DNA of 64,000 bases from Trifolium pratense. Lineage: Eukaryota > Streptophyta > Magnoliopsida > Fabales > Fabaceae. The notes below the pieces were generated by a model. It saw nothing but the letters and a program-made list of their open reading frames with translations. It searched no databases and had not been told where the DNA came from. Position numbers and translations under genes: made by a program. The stretch spans positions 124,001 through 188,000 of the forward strand of contig NC_060060.1 of assembly GCF_020283565.1 (NCBI RefSeq), in the 5' to 3' direction. Positions 11,895-22,433 of the stretch are shown one piece after another; positions within the stretch are counted from its first letter, which is position 1; the number at the start of each line of letters is the position of its first letter.

Positions 11895-12945
11895 AGTTTA
11901 TGCAACATGTAATCTTTGAGGCCAAACATGTGCCAATGGGGCATTGTCATCTATGAATGGTGCTGCCAGACTAGGCATGGCAATGGGGCGGGACGGGGAC
12001 GGGTTTTTTCCTCCCCAAATCCAAACCCATAAAGTTCGGGTTTCCCCAAACTCATCCCAAATTCGAGCGGGGATAAAAATGATAACCCCAAACCCATTCC
12101 CAACGGGGATCGGGTATCCCCATCGGGTTTCGGGTATCCCCATTACGCCTCTTTCCATATGAATTTAGATTATATTTTAGTATTTTTTTATTAAAAAAAA
12201 AGTTAAATGTCCAAAATTATTTTCTCTCAACAATATTTTTTTAAATAAAAAAAAATAGAGAAAATGGTTTGTTTAATACTCAAATTAAAATAAAAAATAA
12301 ATATATGAACGTAATTTAAGAGATTGTTTAAGCGTTTCTAATTTAAAAGAGGTGAAATCTAATTTTTAATATAAGCGGAGCGGGTTCGGGGACGAGTTCG
12401 GGTTGGGTATCAATGTACCCATTACCCTCCCCAAACCCATCTTTTGAAATCGGGAAAAATCCAAACTCAGTCAACTCGAGTTTTCCCCATCAAAGCAGAT
12501 ATGATTTGGGTGGGTATCCACGGATATGAGTTTTATTGCCATGGCTATGCAAGACTAATGAAGGAAGCCTCACCTACACCAACTAGCCTGTGAAAGAAAA
12601 TGCTGTCAATCTTGACTCATAAAATAAGAAAATGGCGAAGGCATTCAAAAGTTGAAAGAACTAAAATATTCCTTTACATTCGACATATTGCAATAGACCA
12701 AAAATCAAAAGAACTGCCACATCCAGCTACTGCCCAAATAGACAATCCAACACCAATAAGCCGGCATGGATTATGAATGAAAACATACTGAATTACAATG
12801 TTAAATATATATAATTTCAAAGTTAGAGAATAATAGTGAAACATACTGAATTCCAGAACCGGCAGTACAAATACCAGAATCAGTACAAGTTGAAAGAGTT
12901 CCATTTACACCATTACTAGCTATAGCTCCTCTATCCACATAATTA
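11895..12945 (-). pseudogene. Spinster-like (SPNS) major facilitator transporter gene fragment, disrupted
   Basis: Three consecutive exon pieces encode the N-terminal third of a plant Spinster-type MFS transporter, a membrane family proposed to move sphingolipid-like substrates. Piece a (12847-12945) reads YVDRGAIASNGVNG then TCTDSGICTAGSGIQ and ends at a GTATGT donor. Piece b (12678-12780) reads RLIGVGLSIW and FDFWSIAICRM and ends at a GTAAAG donor. Piece c starts after a CAG acceptor at 12587 and reads LVGVGEASFISLA. It is cut by a hAT element (11972-12547) and resumes with SLAAPFIDDNAP. Introns are retained, so it is not a processed copy. The exon expected between a and b, the upstream exon and everything after DNAP are missing, and the frame ends in a stop at about 11895. 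Family assignment rests on remembered conservation of these motifs. Confidence 0.8.
11972..12547. mobile_element. Non-autonomous hAT-like element, 576 bp
   Basis: Ends are TAGGCATGGCAAT and ATTGCCATGGCTA, inverted repeats with GC-rich subterminal repeats (cggGTATCCCCAT-type phrases in both orientations) around an AT-rich core. Flanking 8-bp repeats TGCCAGAC (11964-11971) and TGCAAGAC (12548-12555) differ at one base. It sits inside an exon of the Spinster relic, and the 8-bp repeat duplicates coding sequence. The same family occurs at 16090-16710. Confidence 0.85.
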
Positions 12946-12960
12946 ATTTTTTAATCTAAA

Positions 12961-13282
12961 CATTATTCATAAAAGCATATCATCATTATCATCATCAACT
13001 CTTGCCAAAGGGATATATGTGTTATCATCTAAACAATTCATTAACATTTTTAGTAAAAAAAAAAAAACATTAACATAAAAGAGCCCTACAAATTCATTAT
13101 GATATTGTCAAGAGTATAAGTAAATAAAATTTTAGCAGGAGATACTAGTTCTGCATAATTTAACAGAACCAAAACCAATCCACAAGATTAGAAACAATCT
13201 ACAAAGTTAAAAAACAACAAATTTCTTAAGTTCACACCATATGAATATATACCAAGATGTTGTCTAGTGTTCCGTTGAATCA
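12961..13282. other. Possible upstream intron DNA of the Spinster relic
   Basis: AT-rich, no exon recognised. It ends at the start of an LTR-like sequence at 13283. Confidence 0.35.
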
Positions 13283-14240
13283 TGACGGTAACTCTGCAAG
13301 TGCACAAAATCGCTACCAAGTAATAAAGTGATAAGTTATCATTCTTCACAGAGATTGTGCCAAAGTTACTAGTTTGGCTTAGGAATTTGATAGTTGCCTT
13401 CGCTTTGTGTATTTAAGAAGGTATCTTTGCGGGTACTTTAGTAAATGTGGAAAGTAAATGACGGAAAATAAATTGCGGAAAAGTAAAAGGTGTGTGTGTG
13501 ACCAAACGGGGTGGTTAAGTGTGGTCGGATCCCTCCCTTACTCTGCTTGGTGGCTTAGTTATTTCCCTCTTTGAGGATTTAAACTCTTGAAAATAGGTTT
13601 GAAGCAATATCTGTTCCTATTTCTATTACAAGCTTTTACAAGCCTAGTTAAAAGTTACCTTATCTTTATTTAGACACCATGATCCAGAACTCCACTTTCT
13701 CGTTTAAACTTTGGTCTCATCGCCATGGGACCCCTATATTATAAGCTGTCACGTGTGCCTAAAACTAGTCACCTACCCACAGGCATACTCTGCAAGGTAA
13801 AAATTAACCTTCTTTCCAATCAGATACTAAGACAGCAAATACTGAATTTAATGGTCTCCTATAGGCCCTAATATATGTCATCCTTCGGTCGGGATTACTA
13901 GCTTTGTTTCCTATGCGATATCCACTAGGTCCTTAGATTTTATTTTAATGTGATCAATATTAAAATAACTAAAACCAGACAACAAAAGAGTTTGAATAGA
14001 AATAACTAAAATTCAAAAATATTATAAATATTACAACCAAACATTTGTAAGGGAGTTTCTCGACTCCACCTAACCTAGGAAAAATAAATTACAAAGCAGA
14101 AAGAAAAAGAATCTTATTGGCCTTGGAGTTCCTTGGCCTCCTTGCCTCCTTCTTATAGTTCTCCTAACTCTCTTGTGAATATTCACTTCGACTCATAGGG
14201 TAGCCTTTTCCAGCTTCTTTTTCCGTAGGTCTATTTCCTT
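13283..14240 (-). mobile_element. Athila-like LTR fragment
   Basis: It begins TGACGGTAACTCTGCAAGTG and within the first 90 bp has CACAGAGATTGTG, the arrangement seen at the start of the intact Athila LTR at 47218 (TGATGG..., then CCACAGGGATTGTG). It is followed by an antisense gag scrap, so this is probably the 3' LTR of an old minus-strand copy with its interior deleted. The right boundary is not sharp and no partner LTR is in the window. Confidence 0.55.
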
Positions 14241-14246
14241 CTGATA

Positions 14247-14400
14247 GGTAGTTTATTTGTCTAGTTGCAGCATTCCAGCAGGCTTAGAAGTTCTGTTGTT
14301 GCTCATATTGTATTCATTCTGGCACATCTGTTCTATGAGCTCTTTAACTTTCGCTGCGGTGTTTGCATTGATTGACCCTCCAGCTGACATGCTGACCAAA
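14247..14400 (-). pseudogene. Athila-type gag fragment
   Basis: The minus-strand frame reads SAGGSINANTAAKVKELIEQ followed by MCQNEYNMSNNR and GMLQLDK. This aligns with the intact gag at 52074-54488 (SAGGSLKNRDESEARELVES, MAQNEYRATNDR, GMLELD). Only about 50 residues remain. It borders the LTR-like piece at 13283-14240 and is cut by a CACTA-like end on its other side. Confidence 0.75.
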
Positions 14401-14647
14401 GATGTTGCTGACACAAATACGATTCCTACGAAAGTTTGGTAGGTAATGTGCTGACTCACGTTGGTTCAGACTGCTGCTGACACAAATACCTTTCCTATGA
14501 AGTTTATCGGTAATGTTGCAGGAATAGTAAGCTTTATACCTACCAACTTGGTCGTTGGAAATGTCGTCGAAAATGCTACAATTCTTACAAATTTAGGCAC
14601 TTTTCCTTCGAAATATATTGTCGGAAATGCAGAGTTTTCTTGTAGTG
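14401..14647 (-). mobile_element. CACTA-like transposon terminus
   Basis: Read on the minus strand, it starts CACTACAAGAAAACTC at 14647 and continues with short subterminal repeats (TTTCCGACAAT, TCCGACGACAT-like). This is the pattern of a CACTA (En/Spm) end. No transposase and no opposite end are seen. Confidence 0.45.
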
Positions 14648-14960
14648 GAAAACTTGTAACATGTTATCTCGTCAGTTTGTAAGCTTTATAAGTGCAAAAT
14701 ACATTTTGTATCACACTATTGAATTTGAATCATCAATATATAGTACATGAGTCAACTTCTCAATATTCAATTCAACACGGCTACACTATTGAATTAGCTG
14801 CACATGGCTTAATGATTTTCTCTTTTTAATGATTGTACTATATTTGTAACTGTCCGTAGGAACCGAGTTTATATTATTGGATGGCTATATTACATCTCAG
14901 TTTATGTAAATATCTGGCATGAATATGGCCCATGCAGATTCATGTTTTAGGCTCAACGGG
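14648..14960. other. Intergenic; contains a copy of the dispersed GAGTCAACTTCTC repeat
   Basis: 14665-14790 resembles segments near 19240, 22860, 29130, 41800 and 57820 in the same orientation (phrases CACACTATTGAATTTGAA, ATGAGTCAACTTCTC). Nothing coding is seen. Confidence 0.45.
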
Positions 14961-15480
14961 GGAGTGGTTATGGTGCATAAGCTTTTTCCTTATGCACCAT
15001 GCATAAATAATGAAAATTGCTTAACACACCCCCAAATTGCTTAGTGCCCCCACATATACTTAGTGCACTCCCTAATTTTCTCGCGCGCCCCCCAATATTT
15101 TTTCACGCACCTCCCAAATTTTCTCGCGCGCCCCCCAAAACCATTTTTGTTGTGGAATGGTTTCACATTAGATGTACTTATAATGCCAAAACCATTTTTA
15201 CTGTCGAATGGTTTTAGAGGGTTATAATCCTAAACCATTCTGCTTGTGAAATGATTTTGTGTGTTATTTATGTTGGGGGTGAGGGGTGCGCTTAGTAATT
15301 TGGGGGCGCGCTAAGTAATTTGGGGGGCGCGCTAAGTAAACTGTGGGCGATAAGCAATCTGGGGGTGTGCTAAGCAGTATAGGGGCGCATTAAGCAATCT
15401 GGGAGGCGCACTAAGCAATCTGGGGTATTTATGCATGGTGTGCATAAATAAGGCTTATGCACCATAACTTATGCCGCTCC
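14961..15480. mobile_element. Foldback element, 520 bp, with palindromic ends and a core AAACCATT hairpin
   Basis: The left end GGAGTGGTTATGGTGCATAA is mirrored by TTATGCACCATAA and GCCGCTCC at the right. The left end is itself palindromic (TTATGGTGCATAAG, then CTTATGCACCAT). Inside are repeated blocks on the pattern CGCGCCCCCCAA and TTGCTTAGTGC on the left and their reverse complements (TTGGGGGGCGCGCTAAG) on the right. The centre (15137-15260) holds three imperfect hairpins AAACCATT...AATGGTTT. No target duplication or coding sequence is evident. The core motif is shared with the larger element at 44181-46208. Confidence 0.75.
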
Positions 15481-16089
15481 ACGACATTCATATATTTTAA
15501 AAACTACTGTATTAAATATAATATCATTGTACAAACCTTATTTTAATGTCGGGTTAAACTCACACATTTTAAATATAAAGAAAATTATATATTATGAATC
15601 GATTCTATATGGTCTTTGAGCTTTGAGAAGTGCTGAGAAAAGTAGCTGCCAAAACTGAATTCCTTCTACTCGTCTCTTTACGCAGGCATGAAAATAATTT
15701 CTAAGAATAAATTGCAAAATTGAATTTATATGTGCGTAACATATTATATATCTCTATAATATTTTATTATTTAAACGGACCTTTAAATCAATCCACACAT
15801 TTACAACCTTGAAACTTATATTTAAAAAATAAATAAAAAAACTGCGAAAAAGAATGTGTTACCTTTTGCACCACTTATTTTATGAGGCATGATAAATTTT
15901 TGACAACCTATGGACATTAGAGTGTGCATGGAAGTCAATAAAGTGGATTATATTATTTAAAAATTGAAAAAAGTGTTTGGACAGTATATTTATCCGGCTT
16001 GTATTCATAAACTCTGTCAGCATAATATTTCTCTTATTTTATTTGAGAACACGGACATCTTTCATATACTATATGATATTTTGTCAGAT
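15481..16089. other. Intergenic; contains dispersed repeat copy 2
   Basis: 15890-16040 matches 2221-2370 in the same orientation. 15600-15660 resembles 61690-61730 (phrase TGAGAAAAGTA). No gene seen. Confidence 0.45.
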
Positions 16090-16710
16090 TAGGGATGAAA
16101 ATGGGTAGGGTATGGGTAGGGTACTATAGTACCCATCTTCGTACCCGCGGATTGAAAAAAATACTCGTACCCATCCTCATACCCGCGTGGGTAACAACTT
16201 TTGCCCCGTCCCCATACCCTATGGGTACCTAGGTCCCCGTACCCGTTACCCGTATTTTTACTAAAAATAAATTGATCAATTATAAAATATCATATAATTT
16301 TAATAGAATTTAAAAAAATTTCAAAGATTTTAATATTGACTAATGAAAATTATAAACAAAATTATTACTAACCATATGTTAAAGTTCATATTTATGTTAA
16401 ACATTCACATTATTTTTATATTATGTTATAAATAAACATTTTTATTAAAAATATGTAATAGTTTAGTAGAGTTGTATTGTTTTAAATTGATTTATATATA
16501 TTATAATATAATAATATAAATAAAATAAATATATATATATTATGCGGGTATGGGGCGGGGTGGGTACTAAGGTACCCGCACCCATACCCGTTCATTTTTG
16601 CGGGTAATTAGCCATATCCGTGCCCGTACCCAAAATGCGGGTTTTTACCCTACCCGTCGTGGGTAATTTTTGCGGGTACCCTCTGGGTATGGATCAAATT
16701 GCCATCCCTA
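16090..16710. mobile_element. Non-autonomous hAT-like element, 621 bp
   Basis: Ends TAGGGATGAAAATGGG and CAAATTGCCATCCCTA form terminal inverted repeats, and GGGTA/TACCC repeats crowd both subterminal regions. A perfect 8-bp target duplication TGTCAGAT lies at 16082-16089 and 16711-16718. The central 250 bp is AT-rich and non-coding. It is inserted a few hundred bases downstream of the first UGT gene. Confidence 0.9.
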
Positions 16711-16992
16711 TGTCAGATTTCAGGTCAATTTTTTTTGGTCAGATTTTGTCTTTTATTTTGTTTTTCAATTATGATGATGTAGTATATGATATCTAGGATT
16801 ACCTGTTTGATGCATAAACATTGACTTACATAACATAATTAGAAAATATAATGTCTTTTAAAAAAACAAATGACATAAGAAAATATATTCATTACACCAA
16901 TTTTAATTCACTAACCACACTTCTAATTTCCTATTGGTATATGAACAAACTTTTCTAATTTATTGTCTTTAGAGATCTACTATTTCTATTTT
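16711..16992 (-). other. 3' flank of the first UGT gene
   Basis: This downstream region shares GTTTGATGCATAAACATTGA (16807) with the 3' flank of the second UGT (31961). The duplication that made the two genes therefore extended past the coding region. AATAAA-type signals are abundant, but none can be singled out as the polyadenylation site. Confidence 0.5.
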
Positions 16993-18432
16993 TCAACGAA
17001 AAAGGAAAGGAGTATTTGGTGATAAACCGTTGTTAGAAGCATGCTCACTCCATGAATCAACCAATTTTTTCAAATCAATAAGAGAAGATCCACCACCTCC
17101 TCTTGCTTCCTTAGCACTTATTTTCATTTTCAATATCCTCTCTCTGATATCTATTCCACGGTGTGATTCCATCAACTCCTTCGCTCGCTCACCCAACTCA
17201 GTCGCACTTATAAGTCCATTTGACTCATTCATTTGCAAACCCACCTTCATTTCTTCAACCATGAACAATCGATTTAACCTTTGTTCTGCATACATAGGCC
17301 ATGCAATCATAGGAACTCCTACGCAAATAGCTTCCAACATTGAGTTCCATCCACAATGAGTCACAAAACCACCCACAGAGTCATGGCTCAATATTGCCGT
17401 TTGTGGGGCCCAATTCCTCACCACCATTCCTTTCTCCTTTGTCCTCTCCAAAAATCCTTCTGGCAACAATTCGTCCAAACTTAGTTTCTCCGAGTCTATG
17501 TCGCTCCTTACAATCCACAAAAATCTTTGCTCACTTTTTTCCAATCCAATAGCTATCTCTTTCAATTGTACCTTAGAAAATCTCCCCATACTTCCAAAGC
17601 ACAAGAACAAAACACTTTTACTAGGTTGCAAGTCTAGCCATTTCAAACACAAACTTCCTCTTTCATCTTCACCCTTTAAAGGAGGTGAAATCATCGGTCC
17701 AATACAAAATATTGGAGGTGTTTCTCCTTCAGGAAGACACAACCCTGCTTTTAATGCTTTTAAAGCTCTTCCTTCAATAGCCTCAAACGTGTTTACGATA
17801 ATTCCATCACTTTTCTTCATAATTGTTGCCATATCTAAGAAAACCTTGTAAGTTTTACTCTCACGGTGCTTTGATTCGTCTGGCATATCTGCTATGGGAA
17901 TCGGTGGTAGCCCCGGAATACGAGGATGCATGTGAAATTCTTTAAGCGATTTTGTGGTCATTTTATCTGTGGATGGAAGTTGAAGAAAAACTGCAAGACT
18001 TGCTGCTCCTGAGGTATAAAAAAAGTAAGTTGGTATATCAAGAGTTGAAGTGATTTGGTTGGTGCTATAGTTCATGAAATCTAAGATAACACCTTTGAGG
18101 TTCGAAGATTTTGAAATGGATTGAAGAATATGGTTAGCGTGGTGGTTGCTACGACTACATACTTCAAGAGGGAGTATGTGAGGTGGAAGAGTTACTGGGA
18201 ATGAAATGGGAGGAATATGGTGGAAAGTGATGGATGGAAGAGATTCACAACCAAACGTGGTTATGAGTTTTTGGATCTCCTGCTCCGGCTGCACGGTGGT
18301 GTTTGGTGGACTGAGGATTAGAATTGATATAGAGAGTGAAGGGTTATGTGTTAATATGAATTTGCCTAACTCAATCATGGAATTTAAGTGTCCTTTCCCA
18401 AGAGCTGGGTATAGAACTAAAGTATCCTTCAT
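16993..18432 (-). CDS. UDP-glycosyltransferase, UGT88E-like (probable flavonoid/isoflavonoid O-glucosyltransferase)
   Basis: A complete intronless 479-residue GT1-family enzyme, expected to transfer glucose from UDP-glucose to a phenolic hydroxyl in the cytosol. The N-terminus MKDTLVLYPALGKGHLNSMI carries the catalytic histidine (H15), and an aspartate that could complete the dyad is at D118 (KGVILDF). The 44-residue PSPG sugar-donor box is at about 341-384, starting W-A-P-Q, with the HCGWNS core and ending in glutamine, which usually goes with UDP-glucose. Length and N-terminus fit the legume UGT88E group, which includes isoflavone 7-O-glucosyltransferases and chalcone glucosyltransferases. 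The acceptor cannot be read from sequence. The ATG follows a TATA-like box by about 90 bp. A paralogue of identical length lies at 32138-33577 on the same strand. No damage is seen. Confidence 0.95.
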   Translation of the reverse strand: MKDTLVLYPALGKGHLNSMIELGKFILTHNPSLSISILILSPPNTTVQPEQEIQKLITTFGCESLPSITFHHIPPISFPVTLPPHILPLEVCSRSNHHANHILQSISKSSNLKGVILDFMNYSTNQITSTLDIPTYFFYTSGAASLAVFLQLPSTDKMTTKSLKEFHMHPRIPGLPPIPIADMPDESKHRESKTYKVFLDMATIMKKSDGIIVNTFEAIEGRALKALKAGLCLPEGETPPIFCIGPMISPPLKGEDERGSLCLKWLDLQPSKSVLFLCFGSMGRFSKVQLKEIAIGLEKSEQRFLWIVRSDIDSEKLSLDELLPEGFLERTKEKGMVVRNWAPQTAILSHDSVGGFVTHCGWNSMLEAICVGVPMIAWPMYAEQRLNRLFMVEEMKVGLQMNESNGLISATELGERAKELMESHRGIDIRERILKMKISAKEARGGGGSSLIDLKKLVDSWSEHASNNGLSPNTPFLFR

Positions 18433-18514
18433 TTTAGAGAATTTTGGAAATGAAATGATGGATAGATTATTAGGCTTAGCTTTCTTGGTGAATAAATTGT
18501 TTCAATATAGTTGT

Positions 18515-18526
18515 TCTATTTATAAG
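18515..18526 (-). promoter_or_regulatory. TATA box of the first UGT
   Basis: CTTATAAATAGA on the minus strand, about 85-95 bp upstream of the ATG at 18432, leaves room for a 50-60-base leader. The surrounding 130 bp is conserved upstream of the second UGT. Confidence 0.65.
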
Positions 18527-18699
18527 GGAAGTGCGATGCAGTAGTGTCCAAATTAATGAGTGATATATAGTTGCGTAATAGTATTCCGTTACTAGTCAAT
18601 ATTCCAACAAACGTTCTAACAATTTATTATTTTACTTCGAAATACTTTAAGCATTTTCTAGAGAGATCTAAATTAATCATGGTTTTGTCAAACATAAAA

Positions 18700-19056
18700 G
18701 AGTGGTTGAAGTGGTATATAGTGCAATGAACAACATTATAACGAATATGAATTTTAAAAAATTTATTATTGAATTAAAAGTTTATATTATATTGATCATT
18801 CATAATTTTTATTAAAGAAATGAAAAATCATTTTATATGTTGTTGAGACCAACAAAATTAACAATTTATGAATTTTTATTGAATACCATTAATTTTGATG
18901 ACTTTTAATAACATAGGAAATGATTTTATATTTCTTTCAAAAAAATATTATGAATGATCGATATAAATTTTTAATTCAATGGTGGATCTTATAAAAATTC
19001 GTATTCGTTATAATGTTATTTATGACTTTTGTATACCATATACCACTTGACCACGC
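18700..19056. mobile_element. MULE-type MITE, diverged relative of 5785-6183
   Basis: Ends GTGGTTGAAGTGGTATAT and ATATACCACTTGACCAC are inverted repeats, and the arms pair inward. The centre (GTTGAGACCAACAAAATTAA, GAATTTTTATTGAATACC) is homologous to the centre of the 5785-6183 element, although the termini differ. No clear target duplication. It lies about 270 bp upstream of the first UGT coding start. Confidence 0.7.
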
Positions 19057-19965
19057 TTTCATGTCACAATTCAAATTCTTCTTTATTAGTGATATGATAT
19101 GTTATTGGACGTGTTAAATTGGTTTTCTTATCACATTATTTTTCTTATTTGTATGTGGCTGCTATGATTCTAAATTAATAGATGTGAAATATTCTAGAAG
19201 ATTAGGTCTTGAACGAGAGTCAAACAACTTCATTTTTATCGTACTCGTCAATAATTCGCATCACACCGTTGTATTTGAAGCATCAAAACAATGAGTACGT
19301 TAACTTCTCATGTATTTGCATTCCATCTACCCTCACAGATCAGCTAACTACTGGTCCGGTCCCTGCCTCTGCCAAAAGCAAGGTTTTTCAGCCTTATATA
19401 ATACTTTCTCTGGTCATTCTTTATGAGTATTTTAGATTACGACACATATGTGAATATATAACTTTAATAACTAATATTTTTAATCATATTCTCTTCATCC
19501 CAATATATAAGAACTTTATGTAAAGTTCAAGGAGCATTAAATTTTTTTAACAAAAATACTCCTAATTAAATGAAGAGAACTAAGAGATCATTATTATTTC
19601 GCTTTCTTAATAATTAAAGAGTAATTTTTGGAAAGAGAATGTTTATTATTGACAAATTTAATGCAAAAACAACTTTTCTTAATTCTTGCATGAGATGTTG
19701 GACATTTGTTGTGTTGCATGAATGCAAATGACATGTTATATGTTTGGTGTGTTGCATGCATGAAATGCAAAGTGGCAAAATATATGTAAATAACAATTGT
19801 GCAAATCACAACGGAGATGTTGCAAGTTAATATTCCTCTACAATAAATAAATAAATAAGATCTCAGTGAAACACAATAATATATATTAGTTAGGAGAGTT
19901 CTGGAGGGTGTTCGAGATAAGCGATCGTATAGGGCACCACAATTTTAGGGGCACCAATTTTTTTG
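19057..19965. other. Intergenic, nothing coding
   Basis: Contains a copy of the dispersed repeat around 19240-19340 (TGAGTACGTTAACTTCTC). The stretch 19850-19965 is featureless. Confidence 0.45.
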
Positions 19966-20303
19966 GCTTAACTACACATTTGGTCCCTTACGTTTATTTT
20001 AGGTTTCAATTTGGTCCCTTACGTTTAAAAAGTATCAATTTGGTCCCTTACGTTTATTTTAAGTTTCAAGTTAGTCCTTTCCGTTAGTTTTGTCACTAAC
20101 ACCGTTTGAACAGTACACGTGTCAGCATGTCCAAGTGCCACGTGTCAGTCCACATATGCAAATTGACTGCCACATGTGACAAAATTGACGGAAAGGACCA
20201 ACTTGAAACCTAAAATAAACGTAAGGGACCAAATTGATACTTTTTAAACGTAAGGGACCAAATTGAAACTTAAAATAAACGTAAGGGACCAAATGTATAC
20301 TCG
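19966..20303. mobile_element. Foldback MITE with TTGGTCCCTTACG repeats
   Basis: Long terminal inverted repeats of about 110 bp each contain three near-tandem copies of TTGGTCCCTTACGTTTA on the left and three of the reverse complement (AACGTAAGGGACCAAATTG) on the right. The centre has ACACGTGTCAGCATG and CCACGTGTCAG. This is a common legume foldback type. Target duplication not resolved. Confidence 0.75.
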
Positions 20304-20460
20304 TGTTTGCGTGCGTCCGTCCGTGTGTTAAAATAAATAAATTAAATAATTATTAAACTAAATTTTAAAATAAACTTATACTCTTATGATCTTGATAGTA
20401 AAATCTATTTGAAGAATTAAAAGTTATTAAAGAGATTTTAACAATTGAAAGTATAACATT

Positions 20461-22433
20461 CACTACAAGAATAAAGAGATTTGACAGCAACATTTTTCCA
20501 ACAATTCAATTGTTGGCAAATAAAAAGAATTAGCAGCGATGATTACATATGGTTGAGATAAGTAAATTTTTTATAACAATATATCTATCGCTGGAATAAA
20601 TAGATTTGTACCAACCAATTAAAAAAAAAATCGTTGCTAATGATATATAGCCATTTCCCAATAATTTTGCAAGGTTGCTACAATTGCAAAACATGCTTGC
20701 TAGCCGGATAATACTCTTCACGTTCTATGCTCAAATTAGTGGACAATTTTCCTTTTTGGAATAAACAAAATGGACATTTCTAATTTTTTTTAATTTAAAA
20801 ATAGTACATATAGTACAAAAACAAATCTGGATAAATATAAAGTTTAATAAGTTTTAAGTCAAAAAAAATGTAGTGAATTTTAATTTTAGTCCATAAAAAT
20901 AAAAACGGAACATTTTCATCTCCTAAAATTTTTGTTTCATTTTTTGTTTCAATAAACCAATTTATGTTAAGATTATATGATATTATTTAATTTGTCAAGC
21001 AATCTAGTAGTTAAAATTTTACATTTAAGGTGAATAAATAAAAAGTTCATATTCGAACTTCGATCTCTGCACGTATCAAGACCGCTATCAACACTGAACT
21101 ATGTTCAAGGTGAAGAAAAACTTATTTAATTTATAAATATATACTTACTAGGTTTTTTTTTTTTGACAAAAAATATATACTACCAGTTTTTTTTTTGACT
21201 AAATACTACTAGTTTTTTTTTATACTTTAGTTATATGTCAATTAAAATTTAAGAGCCCAATTCAATTCTTATATTTTTTTTTTTGGGTAAGTAATTCAAT
21301 TCTTATATTATCACTCATAATTACTTTATAATATTAAAATTACTAACTAAAATTAGATGAAGTTAAAGTCCACTATACTACCACTACTTTTCAACTACAC
21401 ACTCACAACGTTACGTGAATATGGATACACACATAGTATAGATTATGGAGGCTTTTATTTACACATTATTATTAAAAAAAAAAAAACCAAAATGCTCCCA
21501 CTAAATTGAAGACGGTTTTAAATAGGCCACTATTTTACAAATCCTAATCTGCTCAACATTGCAAGTTTGCAACTCTAATTTCGCTGAACACTGCAAATCT
21601 GCAACTCCAATTACATTGCCTATGTTTAATATTTTTCCAATTCATATTTAGTAATTGTAATCTCAAATCATGTTTCATATTCAATACTTCAAAATTCTTC
21701 AATTGTGTGCACTTTAAAACGGTACAGTAATTTGATTTCAATTGTTCTTCAATTTTCTTTTTGTTTACAACAATTTTTTCCTTCATATTTCTATCTTAAA
21801 ATTGTTACTAAAATATCAGTTCTTCCTAAGAATCTTTGTGTTATGGTAATTTTAATCTCATAAAAATTATTTTTTGTTTCTTGTGTTAATAATATTTAAC
21901 ATAGTTTTTGGTTTTCATAATGCAAGATTTGTCATTGACGAGTTAGAACACAACAGAGATATTATACTCAATACATCAAGTGCTTATAAAAAAAATACTT
22001 AACACAATAAGAAGACGTACTGTATCGAAATTATGAGACAAAACTTCATAATTGCTATTCAAATAAAATTTAATTATATAAAAAATAAATAAGAATTAAC
22101 ATTTTCACAATATATTTATAAAAAAAAATTATATTTACGTATCTCAAACCAACAACAACTATACTATATATTGTTGGGAAAAAATATTTATCGCAGCGAC
22201 TTTAATCGTCGAGACAAGTTAGATATAACAATAATCATGTTGTGTGTCGGTGGCAAATATTCTCGTTGGCAAAACATTACTAATGACAGCAATATTATCG
22301 CTGCAAAACTTTTTGCAACGGAGCTTATCGCAACAACCAGCAGCGACTTTTTTTCTGTTGGGGTAAAGCTCTTTTGCAACAACTTTATACATTTGCCATC
22401 GACTTTTTTCGCTGCAAAAAACGTCTTTTCTTG
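20461..22433. mobile_element. Non-autonomous CACTA-like element, decayed
   Basis: The left end is CACTACAAGAATAAAGAG at 20461. The right end, read on the minus strand, is CAAGAAAAGACGTTTTTTGC from 22433 with its first bases lost. Subterminal regions on both sides repeat GCAGCGA/TCGCTGC and TTGGCAAAT/GTGGCAAAT motifs. The interior has no transposase and holds a SINE-like copy. That both ends belong to one element is inferred from the shared subterminal motifs. Confidence 0.5.
20987..21110 (+). repeat. tRNA-derived SINE copy
   Basis: It begins TGTCAAGCAATCTAGTAGTT (A-box-like), has TTCGAACTTCGAT in the B-box position, then CTCTGCACG and ACTGAACTATGTTCA. The order matches the SINE at 56291-57565 once the hAT insert there is removed. 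Confidence 0.6.

Noticed and set aside
17030..17851. Plus-strand frames across the first UGT
   Set aside because: Shadows of the minus-strand UGT coding sequence; the same applies to plus-strand frames within 32501-33605 and within both gypsy elements.
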